The notes: generated from the letters alone by a model not told the origin. A stretch of DNA of 64,000 nucleotides from Climacium dendroides (GCA_950106755.1 OX467089.1:27013345-27077344); one strand, 5' to 3'; shown: positions 22,600-35,539, counted from the first letter of the stretch. Made by a program: numbers and translations.

Positions 22600-25500
22600 C
22601 ATCTAATTGCATACTACAAATTTTACAATTCTATAGTAGAAAGGCACATTGAGAATCGCATGTCATTGAAATATAACGGCATTTTAGGGTTTAGGTTTCT
22701 GCGGCAATGGCCGTTGAATGTATCTGTATTTGATCATGCAGGTCCAGTAGTTGAGTTGGTCATTCGGTCATTCCAAGGCTGGCGATCGCCTAATAACAAG
22801 GTTGGAAAAGTTGGCCCTTAGAAGGTTCAAGATATCAAGGGGTCCTGAGTTCTAACAATACTAACTACCGATGTATTCTCTGCAACAAAGGTTTAGACCA
22901 GCTAGAACCCAGAGGGAGCAGGGATTGGAACACCCGAAGATCTAAAGCTCCAGTAGTCGCACCGTTGTGAGATAATACACATGGGGCCTATTCCGGAGAG
23001 TTGGAAAACTCCTCCATCAGCTGACACCTTGGAGACTTTTGACACCATCCCGAACGAAGACACACTCGATCTTCTAGACGACATTAAAAACCTGAATGCC
23101 ATGCCCAGTGGGCATCCTGATCGATCACACCACCATCCTACCACCATGCATTCTGTCGGGCCATCGTGGACACTCAATTTTTTGGCATCCAAGTGAATGC
23201 ACAATGAACTGCATAATTTCATAGAGTGATAGTTGTACTATATTTTGCAGTTACATACTCCGTATCGAAATCATCACAGTGTTGGCACTGAAATTGTACA
23301 AGATTGTTTCAACGGAATCGCAGTTAATATGTGACAATCGTTAAAACTGTTGCAGTAGGGGGAAATACTCTTGCCACCAAAAAACACAAATAGAAGTCAT
23401 TGCCTTCATCACAAAGGTGAAACATGATAGAATGCATCCAAACTTGTAGGAATTGAGGAACTCAAGTACAATATTAATACATTGTAGCAATTTGCAAATA
23501 AAGCCCACATTCAGACACTCTACATCAAAAATCATAATCAACATCCCAAACTCAAAACAACATGCTACATTGAGGAATATTTCATCCTTTATTTACTGCT
23601 CTTTTCCTTCAAAGCGTTGTGGTTTCATGGCAATGTATGGGGAGTACCGACATTTAGGTACGAGCTAGCCAGTTGATTTTGAGGTTTCCGAATGAGATAG
23701 AAAAGTGTAGGAAGTGGTTCCGAATGAAAAAAGGAGACCAGGTAGGAAAAAAAATCCTCGGCAATTAGGTCGTCTGCCCTTGAAGTATATAGGAAAATTA
23801 TCGATTTACATGCCTTTTTTTCGGCGGGCAGCCAACAAGCACATACTTTTTAGGAATTCTTTTGGATATATATAGAGACTTTTTTCATAGTATACTAGGT
23901 GTGGTATAGTAAATTAGAAATATAGCACCTAACCTTTGTTTAGAGGCATCTGAATTAATTTGCCTTTAATACTTGGGATTTGGGAACAAGTAAAATAGTA
24001 AATTCTCTTAATCTACGGGCAAAATTGGCTTAGTCACTCACTGGCAAGTTGGCAACTAACCTTTACTATTTGAAATGCTCAATGCTGAATTGACTTATTA
24101 ACTTACCTTGAATACTAACTTATTAAAAAAATAGACAACTTCATTCATTCAACTTGGCTGTTGTCAAGTTTTACGTTTTCAGTTTCCCACTCTCCTTCTA
24201 GAGTCCAAACCTCCTGGCTCCTCTACTTTTACTACATATGATGTTTCTCGCATTCTCTCAGTTCTGTCATGAGTGGCATCTTTCACTGATTCATGCTCTT
24301 GGTCTCTTACTCTCTCCTTTTTTACTTTAGGGTTGAAGGTTTTCATATTTTTGTGTCTCAATGATCTTCTCCTATTGGATTACTTGTTTTTGTTCCAATT
24401 TCATAATTTTGTAATATTGCGCATCGTTTGATCACTGCATTGTGCAAGTGTGCATTGCCCGATCACCACATTACCAATCACCCAAGCAAAAGTTTGTTGA
24501 TCGGCTCATTCAATTGTTTGCCACTGCTTGTCTACGTCCTCATTGACATCCAATTTTGAGTGTTCCTGTGTCACGGCTAAGGTTAAATTCTTTTTGGATC
24601 CTTGTATTTTTCAAAGGCTACATCTTTGGCCCTAAGATGGTAGGGGCTTTGCTAGGTTCAATTCCTGCCAATGATACTTTAAAGGAAAAAAAGGGAGTGA
24701 AATGAGTGAGTGCCAAGGATACTAGGATACTTTAAAGAAAAAAAATAGGGAGTGAAATGAGTGAATACTTGAAAATAAAACATTTTAAACAAGAAGAAAA
24801 AATAGGAAGTGAATGCCAAGGACACTTGGAAGAAAAAAAATGGGGAGTGAATGAAAATTCACCACCAAAACCCAAAACCGGACTCATTTTTGAAATTTAG
24901 GAAAGTGGACAAATGGGGAAAAAATGTCGACTAATTGCCTAATTACATTAGGAAATGGGAGATGTCAACCGATAAAATTTCCACACCCTAGGCCCACTTC
25001 CGGGTAAAAATTTGAAATATCCAAGCCACCTTCTAGAAGCTAGGAAATTCTCCAATTTTTCTACAAAACTCCTCGGACTGTGTTTCATGGACTGGGATAC
25101 TCTCCCTTCCTAGAATTTAGAATACAACAAGAAAATGTTCAAACTCAATAAGCCATGAATTAATTAAAAAGGTTGAATTCTATACTATCTTGAGACATAA
25201 ATTCCAAGCTTTTTCGTTCATGTATATTTAGCAAAAAAAATTGAAATAAGCATTGAGCATGTTCTTTTTTATTAAAATATTATCAAGAATTGAAATTAAA
25301 GAATTTGAACACATCTTTGAATGTATTTTTGGACAATTGAATAAGCTAAATTTTTTGTGAACAAGTACACTAATAGATGGTGGTCTCTAGGTAGCATTGA
25401 ATAGTGTGAGAGTGTGTGAAGTTGTGCATACTAATGCAAGTTGATTACATTCTAATTTATAATTAAATTATAAGACATCAAATTTTTCTTAAATTGGTAC

Positions 25501-25950
25501 CTATTCTTTCAAGAGTTTTTAACAAAGTTTATTACATTGTTAGATTTTTTTCATTGAGTATTATAGACAAGGGGATGCTTAAAAACTTTCCAACCCTATT
25601 TTAAAGAGAAGATAGAGGTTTTAGAGGTTTTCAACTAATTTCAATGCATGATTTTTTTTATCATAAAAAATTACTAAAAGTAGAATAATAAATTTAAAAA
25701 TATGTGTTGAAAACTTTTCAACCCTATGCTGAAAAGATGATGGATGTTTGATTTTTTTCCAAGAAACCTCACTTCATGATTGACTTTTGTCATAGAACAT
25801 TAAATAAAATAGAAAAATAGAAAATAATACCATAGGAACTTCTTAACTCTATCTTGTGAAGATGATGTATACATGATAGGTTTTTAGTGAACTTCACCAT
25901 ATCATTGAATTTTGTCATTAAATATTATAAAAATTAGCAAAATAGGTAAT
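22600..25950. other. Spacer after the P5CDH pseudogene, no gene seen
   Basis: A moderately GC-rich patch at 22900-23200 has open frames on both strands but none was recognised. The rest is AT-rich; 24690-24860 repeats AAAAAATAGGGAGTGAAATGA-like words. Confidence 0.45.
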
Positions 25951-25954
25951 AAAC

Positions 25955-26232
25955 AAGGCTTTTGGAGGGTCAAAATAGTGCTAGATTGCACCCAAAAAAA
26001 ATTTGACTAGAAAATGATGACAAACCATAAAGTTATTTTGTCCAAAAACTTCAAATTAAAAAACGAATTTAGATGAAATTGGAAAATTGTGGATGAAAAT
26101 CAAATTACAAATATGTCATATGTGCTAATGTATTATTTCTATTCAATATGTGGATGAATGTGGAGATTTAGAGCACCACTATAACATTTTATACCACTAC
26201 TTTTGCGCTTCATAATAAATGAAAAAAAACCC
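25955..26232. repeat. Dispersed repeat, second copy of the 18.5 kb sequence
   Basis: See the ordered matches with 18475-18725; this copy has more internal changes. Confidence 0.55.
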
Positions 26233-27057
26233 TCAGTGACAAGTGCTTTGAAATTATTTTATAGTCTGTAAATTAGAGACAAAGCTATATTATTTCAATT
26301 TGTTTTCAATATAGAGGCAATATCAATATGATAAAACAAAAAGAAAATTGAATGCAACTTGTACATAAAGTAGTTGAAACTTGTTGAAATAATACAAGGC
26401 ATACTAAGCTATATAAAGTTTCTTACACTATTACTAGTGCTAAATTCCAAAAGTGGTATTTACTACTAACTATAGAGAGAAGATACTCACAACTCATAAT
26501 ATTTTTTGCACTAATTAGTAGCCCAACCAACCATTTTCCTTGGTCATTTCTTGATTTTGGGTAGTGATTTCATTTCTTTTTTAAGAACTTTTTTTTCTAA
26601 CTAAGTAGATTGGATTGTCTTTCTATTTAAACATTCAAAACTATGATCAATACGACAAAAATAAAATACCCTATAATAAAGTAGTGCAAAGTGTTTATAT
26701 CAATGAACCGAGTTTTGAATGTGACAATATTTTGTCCCTTTAGAGCATGCTAATGATTGTATTAAGAATAAATTATAGTTTGAATATTTACGTTCAAAAG
26801 GTATTATTTAGAATATTTAAAGAGATGGTGTTTTCTTTCTACCACCATGCTCTCAATATTAAAATCATCATTAAGGACAGACTCATTGTCACAACATTGA
26901 TGTCATTACAAGAAAATTTAGCTCTACAAAGGGTTGTTAAGACTTCATTTTTGGCCCCCTTTGTGAACCACCATATTGGTTCACCTTCAAGATAATTGAA
27001 AATATAAAAAATATGTATGAGGTTTTACGTTCAAAGGTGTTAGTAATTTAGATTAAA
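26233..27057. other. AT-rich spacer, no gene seen
   Basis: Nothing recognisable. Confidence 0.45.
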
Positions 27058-28710
27058 TTAACAATTGGCACTTGCTATGCTACGCATTCATCATTAAAAT
27101 TTTATAAGAATTTTTGTGTATTAGATAGAATGCAAAACAAAAATTTCAATAAACCTTCAAATAAAAATGACTAAAATCTTTGTATAATTTTTTTTATAAA
27201 TAAACATATATTGAAATGTACAATAGAAATTTATTGAATGATGAATGAAACATATGCAATGGTAAATACTATAAAAGATACACATACATTAGAATGCATT
27301 AGAAATTTGACTCCATTATTACAAAAAATGGAAACCTAAATTGAAGAATTGAAAAGAAAAACTTATAAATCTCAAAAACTTTGTGAACATCTTAATTGTT
27401 GTGAGATCCAAAATCGCTTCAATTGAATAAATTTCTCAAAATCATTTGGTAGTAGCAATAGAAAATTGAAATCATGAAAGCTCAAAGCTCACAAAAGCAC
27501 AAAATCATAGAAGTGCAAAGCCAAGAGAAGCAATGGATTTGCTACCTCTATAATATCATCCTATGGATCCTCCCACAAAATCAAATCATCCCACAATCAT
27601 AGATAAATTTACAATCTGTGAGGAAAAAAATTTAATTTTTCAAATTTTTTTTTGTGTGAAATGCAAAAGAAGTATAAAGTCAAGAAAAGCAATGGAATTG
27701 CTACCTTTATAACATCACCATATTGATCCTCTTTAATATCATGTCGTATAAACAAAGATCGTTCTACACAATAGATCGAGTGCCACAATCAACATCTAAA
27801 ATACCATAGCAAAACAAAGCTAGAATGTGCAACAAACACACAACCTTTCAAGTTCTCTCCACCTCTTCCAATCACTCAATATACACCACAAATTGCTTGC
27901 AAACACTAGAGAGTACCTCCACGTACGAGCCACACTCAAAGAATTCGTTTAATCTCCACTCCAATGCTTTGCTCCACCACAAATTTGAAGAAGAGACATT
28001 CTTGTCAAGTGAGAAACAAACTAATCTACTCACACAAGTCAAGCGGCTCTCACTTCACAAAGGGAGAATCCAAGAATGCAAGCGTGAGAGAAGAAGTAGG
28101 AATCTTTACTAAGTGATAAACACCACCTCCAAGCAAGCTTCCAAAACACAACAATCCTCTCAAAACACAACAATCCTCTCAAAACCACTCACAAAACTTG
28201 ACTTGATAAGAATGCCAAGTCAAGGAACTCTCTCCACCTTAAGCTTCAAACCCTAAGGTGGATGAACTATAACAAGTGAATGAAATCCATCCCTACTAAG
28301 GTAAACTCTCCAAAAAGTCCACCTAACACTACATCTAGATGCCATGTGGCTACGATGTCACCTCACGTGACAATCACCTCAATTGCAATGACTATATTAT
28401 TTCTATAATATCATTTTTTGTAAAAAGTGATATTACAAAGGTGATTGTGAATTGCTACTCTATTTCAATAATATCACATTGTGTGAAAATATGATTTCTA
28501 CGTATCATGATTGGAAATATTTTTATAAAATAATTAAAATAATTATTTTAAAAGACTTATTAAAATCATTATCATGCATTCTATTCAAATATATCAAATT
28601 TTTACTAATATGTGGTACAATGAATGCGTAGCATAGCAAGCACGAGACCCTAGTATTAATGGTAGCATTTGAGATATTACAGAGGGAGTTATGATTTCAG
28701 TAGTATGATG
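27058..28710 (-). mobile_element. Repeat with ends GCTTGCTATGCTACGCATT, longer copy (inverted)
   Basis: CTTGCTATGCTACGCATT at 27071-27088 is mirrored by AATGCGTAGCATAGCAAG at 28623-28640. The outer parts align in reverse with 4648-5504. This copy has about 870 extra bases in the middle (about 27570-28390), flanked by a duplicated motif around GCAATGGAWTTGCTACCT. The extra part holds a frame at 27825-28112 for a 95-residue Ser/Thr/His-rich peptide with no recognised domain. Confidence 0.65.
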
Positions 28711-29285
28711 ACTATAACCATTAGTTAGAAGGCTTTTATTGCATAGGAAAAAAAACTAGATCAAAAATACAAACTAAGAAAATATAAAAGGTTAAAAAAA
28801 CAAAAGTGAAGTAAAAACAAAGATGTGAAGTTGTAAATGAGTCTAAATATGAATTTAAAACTACTAAAAAAGAATAAACATGAAAAGCACAAAGGATGTT
28901 AGTAAACTTAGATTACTAGGAAAACATTAACATAGGGATAGAAGATTAGAAGCACTAAATTAGGCAAAGAATAGTAATTAAATGATTTTTCAGTAAATTA
29001 GTAATGGATGAAAGTGATTAGGAGTGTTAGTTAGTTAGGAAGTTGGAATAATAGGGAAATTAGGGTTAGGAACTCACTCTCCTTACTCTCTCTCTCTCCC
29101 TCTTGTGTTTTTTGGGCGTCCATGTGTGTTGGGAGTTTTGGGAAAAATGTGAGAGAAGAATGAACAAAAAAGGATAGGAAAAGGATTGAAATGAGTTAGG
29201 GTATGATTGTAGGCAATTTGTCGAGTAGGTTTTCACTTATTGTGAGAGCAATTGGGTGGAAAAGTAGAGTTTGAGTGTGAGGGTG
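28711..29285. other. Spacer, no gene seen
   Basis: AT-rich with a CT-rich run near 29080-29102. Confidence 0.4.
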
Positions 29286-29625
29286 TTAAATAGCTGTCAA
29301 TAGCGGCCAAGATTGCCAACTTTGGGGGGTGATATTCTACAAACAGTAGCTGCGATGAGGTTGAAATTAGGAGGGGTGGTAGATCATGAAGCCATCTTTT
29401 CAAAAAGCCTAGGCTCACTACAATCAAAGCAAGGACAAAGATACGACGGGGATTTTACTTCGAGAGTGTTAGCTACTAATGGCGACCAAGACTGCCAACT
29501 TCAGGGGGTGATATTCAATGGAAAGTAGTTGTAATGAGGCTGAAATTTGGAGGGGTGGTAGATCATGAAGCCAACCTTTCAAAAAGCCTAGGCTTGCTAC
29601 AATCAAAGCAAGGACAAAGATGGGT
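29286..29625 (+). repeat. Tandem duplication, 179-base period
   Basis: Two adjacent units share, in order, CCAAGAYTGCCAACTT, GGAGGGGTGGTAGATCATGA, AAAAAGCCTAGGCT and CAATCAAAGCAAGGACAAAG with an offset of 179 bases. Similarity is about 85-90 percent by eye. Frames on both strands are shadows of the repeat. Confidence 0.85.
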
Positions 29626-31587
29626 TGACCATTGTAGTGGCAGTTGGTTTTCAATGGACTTCGAGGTTACATTTCTTAAGCTTGTACTTGTTTGACTTGC
29701 AATTTTCATTGCATCTTCTATGAACATGTTGATTTCTTTTGAACTATGTGATTTTGGGGGTCTAAAAATGAATGCATGAATGTTTCAATTTGATTTTTAG
29801 GGTTTTAGGGCAAGTGTGGAAGTGTTGCCCAAATTGGGGTAAAATTAGGGTTGGGATGTGAATGAGGAAATAGAAGTAAACCATTAATTGCCTAAAAGGA
29901 GGGGGTGAAGGTTAGTATGGATCTAGGAACCTTAAAAAGAGTACAAGGTCAATGCATGGTAGAAGTTGGGCATTTGGGGGATGGTATGTGCTGTATTTAG
30001 TTTTTTGGACCCCATTTGGCCCATTTTGGGTCCAAATTAGAGAGTTTGGTTGAGATTTTGGTCTAGGAGGTTGCCCTAACTCCTTAGAGCATGTCTTAGG
30101 GCAATTTATGGCTTTTTAGACACACAATTAGGTGATTTAGGAGTATTGCCTTCCCTTCACTTAGGGTCATTTAATTAAAAATTTACCAAAAAATGATAGG
30201 AGTCCATTGCTTGGAGGCATTTAGATTTAGGGTCCCATACACTCCTTCTAGCCCAACTTTGTGGATGGATTTTGCCTCACGGTGAAATTCACTCATACCC
30301 TTGCAGTGCAAATGAAAAAAAAATGAAAATTCTTGAAAAAAAATAGTAAAAAAATAGCCAATTTGATGTGGTGACCAATAGTGCCATACCAGATTTCAAT
30401 TTTTTTTAAATAAAATAAAATTCTTATTTTTATTTATTTCTATAATTGCACCACAAGGGTGCAAAACTCGCGGCCTCTTTGATGACTGAAATTTTTCCTA
30501 ATGATATTCATTGAATTCAACTTCATGCTTTTTTCTTGCTAGCACCGAGACATGATGCATTTTGTTTGTTTTTTCTAAAGATTCTTGCTATTTTGAGTGT
30601 GTGTGCCAACACATTGCTTATACCCTAATTTTGCATCTCCTTGATTTTTTTATTTTACCTAGACTTCATTCCAAGATGTCTCCTTGATTTTTGGCTTTTG
30701 CTATAAATTAAACATATAATATTATTTTTAGAGGAGATACTTTGGGGCCCACACGTCTTGTTGTGGTTTGTCACAGTCTTTGTAAAATTAGTGATTTTTG
30801 TTCTACTTTCTATTTTAAATTTAAAAATATACTAGTGAAATTAAATCTATTTTTACTTAATTCTAGTCTTAGAATAAATAAGATAAAATTTATTCAGGTT
30901 TATTCCATTTTCATGAAAATACACGTGAAAATATAATATTTTGAAAACCAATATCTCATGTCCTAAGTATAGGACCAAGTCAAACAAAACCTTCACAATA
31001 TATGCCCTTTCATCAAATGCTTTATGACATTACCCAAAAGTGGCATTTGATTCTCTCAACCCAAGGGTATAAAACCTTTATCTACTTAATATTGAAAAGC
31101 ATGCAAAGAACTTCAAAAGTTTGAAATGCATCAACTCAATTAAGTTTTAAAGTTTGTTTTCCATGCGTTTTTCAAACCTTTAGAATTGCAACCTACATGC
31201 CATCCAATCCTATACAATCATGTTTGCACCAAATTGACCAAAACTTTTAACATATTAACTACAAGCAAATGCAATAGATACTCTTTACCCTAAAATAAAA
31301 CAAATAGTCTTATTCACAACTAGCTATGTTGATGGATATCAATAAATTTAAATAAACTTACATAACGTAACTATCAATAAATTTCATAACATTAAATACC
31401 AATGCTAGAGCTCACTTTTCGTGAATAGCTATATTTCATTCTTCATTTGATATTCTTCATTAGATAGCTATTCTATATTAAAAAAACAAATATTTTTCAC
31501 AAATTTACATTTGATTATCCAAGTCCAAGGCATGAAATCTACACAATATTGTGCTCTAGTATCACAATGCTTGTAATTGAGGGAATT

Positions 31588-31590
<3 letters not shown>
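29626..31590. other. AT-rich spacer, no gene seen
   Basis: Nothing recognisable. Confidence 0.45.

Positions 31591-31666
<76 letters not shown>
31591..31666. repeat. (TA)38 microsatellite
   Basis: 76 bases of uninterrupted TA directly before the ndhC fragment. Confidence 0.95.
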
Positions 31667-31668
<2 letters not shown>

Positions 31669-31670
31669 CA

Positions 31671-31862
31671 GGTATAAAACCAATGGGTGATGCTTGGATT
31701 TAGTTTCAAATTCGCTATTATATGTTCGCTCTAGTTTTTGTTATTTTCGATATAGAAATAGTTTTTCTTTATCCTTGGGCCATGAGTTTTAATGAATTAG
31801 GCCTATTTGCTTTCATTGAAGCTTTAGTTTTTATATTCATTTTGATTATCGGTTTTATATAT
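31671..31862 (+). pseudogene. ndhC: Chloroplast ndhC fragment in nuclear DNA (NUPT)
   Basis: One frame reads GIKPMGDAWI, a TAG stop (31701-31703), then [29 protein letters not shown] and [15 protein letters not shown], the second half of plastid NAD(P)H dehydrogenase subunit 3 (NdhC), a membrane subunit of the thylakoid NDH complex. The order and the [13 protein letters not shown] and FLYPWAMSF motifs fit NdhC rather than mitochondrial Nad3. The stop sits where NdhC has Gln, a C-to-T change. TA repeats replace the gene on both sides and the first half is missing, so it cannot work. Confidence 0.88.
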
Positions 31863-32098
31863 ATATATAACATTTGATTTGGAATGATTCTCTATAAAAA
31901 AAAAATTTTAATGGGTTTCAATGAGGTGTTAGTTATCTTAGCAATCTAACCATTTTGAAAACATTAAGAAAGGTCTAAATTCTCTTTTACTTTTAGATTA
32001 AATACCTTTTGTTTATCATGTATAAGTACATTTTACTTGCAATATTATCTTCTTTTACTTTTTGTACAAGTTCCTTTTGTTTTAAGTTCTTTTAGATT

Positions 32099-32287
32099 CA
32101 CTACAAGAGAAAAGGTGTTTTAAGTATAGTCTTAGTAATATGGTATTTTAAGTAATGACCTATAAGAAGTCTCTTAAGTAAAATTATACTGAAAATACAT
32201 TTATTTTTAATAAAATTTTACTTAAGAAACTCCTTATAGGTCATTACTTAAAGACTATACTACTAAACACCCCTTTCTCTTGTAGTG
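32099..32287. mobile_element. CACTA-type foldback MITE with ATT target duplication
   Basis: The element starts CACTACAAGAGAAAAGG and ends CTTTCTCTTGTAGTG. Almost the whole 189 bases fold back on themselves, sharing TAAGTAATGACCTATAAG and CTTAAGTAAAATT. ATT flanks both ends (32096-32098, 32288-32290), the 3-base duplication of CMC/EnSpm elements. Confidence 0.92.
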
Positions 32288-32527
32288 ATTACAAGTATAT
32301 AAACTTAGATATATAACTTTATTCTTTAAAAGAAACTTGAATAAACTAAAGTCATGAATAAAGGCTCTTATAAAGCTTATCAAGATGAAAATAAACTCTT
32401 GTGCTACTCGTCTTTTTGCATTTCAAAGGTCTATTTCTTTTTTTCCTAAATTTGAAAAAAATCGGTAGCTAGATGTACAAGCAGACAAGCAGTGGCAATG
32501 ACAATTGAAAACAATCATTTATAAGGT

Positions 32528-34895
32528 TTGGAGGATAAATCATTAATAATTCAAGACAGAGTAGGCTTTGAGACTAATAGGCTATATAACAATATGAAAT
32601 TACAAAACAAAGTAGGGGGTCTATTGAAGAATCTTTTCATGAAGACCTATATGATGTCAACCAACACTTTCAATGCCAAAATTACCACCTCACCAACATC
32701 TCTTGAAGCCTCATTAGAACCTCCAATACATTTGTTTAAAAGAAAAGAACCCCACATCAGCACAATTAAGTCAATAGAGCAAATTTCAGGTCCTAAAGCT
32801 CCTAGAGAGACATATCACATTGTCATTGATCATGGAGGTAATGTACCTTATTGGGAGGGTCAAAGCTATGGCATCATTCCACCAAGTGAAAATCCCAATA
32901 AGCCTAGCAAACAGAATTCTATCCGCTTCTATTTCCTAGCGTCAACAAGGTATGGAGACAATTTTGATGGTCAATTGGCAAGCTTATGTGTTGGAAGGGT
33001 TGTCGCGACCCAAATGACACCTAACAGCTCCCAGCAGCTCACTAGGTTCACCCCAGTCCACTTACAGCGTCACTTGGTCACCAACTGCCTAATACTGCAC
33101 ATGCCAAGCACCCACAGTGTTAGTCCCATTTCCAACTCAGTTTGCCAAGTCCCAGTCACCGGGACTACTAGCACACACTCCCATCGTGACACCGGGCATG
33201 TCACTTAGTAACATGGGGTGGCACTTTCACCTTAATGTGCAAGGACCCATGGTGGCACTACTCACCATGGTCCTAACCGCCCTTGAGTGTCACCCCACTC
33301 CATGCTAGCCCTTTTTGCATTTGCTACTCATCCACTAGAGGTAACCGGCGCTCACAACTCGGGACACATCCAAGGAGGCCTAGCAAGGAGCGGGACTCCA
33401 TCCAACCAATGCCACGGGACACACACAAGTGTCCCATGGTGCCTTGAAGTGGTGGTGAAGTCACCACCACCAACCATGAGTCATTGGGACTCATCAAGGC
33501 TTCAAGAGGAAGTGAGGAGGGAGACCAACCCCTCCTATAGTACTCTCTATAGTATTCGGCAGACCCCCCGTCCTAGGTCGAAGGAAGTCCTTGTATAACC
33601 TTGGGTTGTGGAAGACCACCCACTTCCAACACAAATCGCCAAGTTACGTCACCATTTAGACTCCCAAACTTCCAACTGGCGTAACTTTGCGCTCAGAGCT
33701 CCAAATCCAATATACGATCCCATTTTAGACATCTACGAGACGAGTAGATGCCGATGGACTGCTCACTCGACCCATTTGGACAAATACTCGCAAAGTTATG
33801 GCCCTCTAAACATTCGGAAGCACCGGGGGAGGCGTCACGCCTTCACTACGGCTCTTCTTTTGGCCATAACTTTTGACTCATGTCTTAGAACCTTGTAATG
33901 CTTGTCATTCTAGGTTCCTTGTGTTCATAGTTTTCCAATGATATGCCACATGCCATACTTTGTTGTGGGATTCATTGGGAACCCTTCACACCTAACCCTC
34001 AAGTGTCCCGATGCCACCGGGACCCGGTCAACTTTGAGCGACCATAACTTTTTGCTCACAACTCCAAATTGTGCGTTCTTTGCGCCATTAGAAGCGTATT
34101 GTCAAGATCTTTTCAAGAATTTGTGACACTCTCATGTCCACTTCAAAACCAGGGCGCTATTGCGCCCTGTTTGATCGGGAGTCTCTTCATTCTCCCTACC
34201 TAGTCTATTGCAAGGCTTGGGAAGTCATCCCCAAGGTCCCCCCCTTGCGCACTAAGGTTCATTTGGGCACCCCAAGTAGATAGGGGCGTGACAAGGGTGG
34301 TGTACTTGGATCCTAAGACAGGAAGGGAAGATCTCGCAAAGAAAGGAATTTGTAACAATTTTTTGTGTGACTCTATGCTTGGAGACAAGATCCAAATTGT
34401 TGGACCTTTTGGTAAGACGTTGATCTTACCCAAAGAAAATCCTGCTCCTACTTGCATCATGGTTGCCATCGAGACTGGCATTGCACCATTCAAGGCTTAT
34501 TTGCGGTGTTTATGGAAGACACTAGTTTTAAACTCAATGGTCTTGCTTGGCTCTTAACAAGGGTTGCAACCACAGATAGTCTTCTTTATCATGATGAATT
34601 TTTGAAATACATGAAAGAGTATCCAACAAAATTTAGATATGACATTGCTCTAAGTCGTGAGCAAATCAATTATAGTGGTGGAAAGTTATATGTGCAAGAC
34701 AAAATGGAAGAGTATAGTGAATGTGTACTTGATTTGTTGGACAACGGTGCCCACATCTACTTTTGTGGACACAAGGAAATGATGCCATGTATCCAAAGCA
34801 TGTTCAAAAGAGTCGTGGAATCTCGGGGGAAAAATTGGGAGATGAAGCGAGCTGCTTTAAAGAAGAACAAGCAATGGCATGCAGATATTTACTAA
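32528..34895 (+). pseudogene. FNR: Retropseudogene of ferredoxin-NADP reductase, split by a solo LTR
   Basis: Two collinear intronless parts encode a plant FNR, the plastid flavoenzyme moving electrons between ferredoxin and NADP(H). Part 1 (to 33000) has [29 protein letters not shown] and FLASTRYGD, the FAD-binding region. Part 2 (34299-34895) has [67 protein letters not shown] and the end [10 protein letters not shown] with a stop. Removing the insert joins the frame at VGR/VVYLDP. A frameshift near 34500 (after KAYLR) breaks part 2, and the NADP-site Gly-Thr-Gly region reads ETG. Lack of introns points to a copy made from mRNA. The root-type isoform is slightly favoured by spacing but not certain. 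No poly-A tail was seen. Confidence 0.9.
33001..34293. mobile_element. Solo LTR (1293 bases) inside the FNR pseudogene
   Basis: The insert starts TGTCGCGACCC and ends GGGGCGTGACA, a TG...CA pair with imperfect inverted tips. AGGGT occurs directly before (32996-33000) and directly after (34294-34298), a perfect 5-base target duplication. No gag, polymerase, primer-binding site or second LTR is present, so it is a solo LTR left by recombination. Open frames within it are not recognisable proteins. The tip sequence is common among plant Gypsy-type LTRs. Confidence 0.9.
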
Positions 34896-35539
34896 GGAAA
34901 TTACTAGCGCCTATTCTAATTGCCTTGTTTACAAAATCAACCCCTACAAATTCTTGCCAACATTGTATGGTGCCTATGAATTCATTAGAGCCTAGGATTA
35001 GATTTGGATATGTTTATTTTTAGCACTTTGAAAATTCATAGTTAATTCATGGGATCTCCAAAAATATGTATTTTAAGAGATCTTAAAATTTCCTCGATTC
35101 AAAATAAGATTCAACAAAAATTTAGATAGTTTAATAAAACCAAACATGCTCAGATGCTTGTTTGAATGACTTTAGGTGTAGTTACATTATTTATCAATTG
35201 TTGAAAGCAATGTCAAAAGAAAAAATTGAGCCACACCAACCAACATTCATAGTTCTCTACTATTAATTAGTTTTTCATGGATACGCTTATGCTATTCCTT
35301 GTACATTTACTTGAAATAATTTTTTTCAAAAATATTATTTAAATATTAGCCTAAAGTTCAATTTTAAATCAACAATTTAGGAGAATGAATTGGCTCATGC
35401 TAAGGCCATACTAGCCACACAACAACTCCTTAAAGCAGTGACAAAGAAAACTCAAGTTCAAGATCTCGTTGAGGCTCTTTATCTTGAGACTTAGAAAAAA
35501 ATCTTGAATTCAACATATTGAAATCTTGAGTTTTCTTAT
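34896..35539. other. Spacer after the FNR pseudogene
   Basis: AT-rich; the first part may be the former FNR 3' untranslated region. No gene seen. Confidence 0.45.

Noticed and set aside
22902..23222. Possible coding exon in a GC-richer patch (frames on both strands)
   Set aside because: No recognisable domain, no matching splice neighbours.
24640..24675. tRNA-like B-box word GGTTCAATTCC
   Set aside because: No cloverleaf could be drawn around it: no acceptor or anticodon stem upstream.
31671..31862. Reading the organelle fragment as mitochondrial nad3
   Set aside because: The motifs [11 protein letters not shown] and FLYPWAMSF fit plastid NdhC; Nad3 differs at these places.
32528..33208. 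A 226-residue FNR-like gene as a working protein
   Set aside because: It runs into the solo LTR at 33001 and lacks the NADP-binding half.
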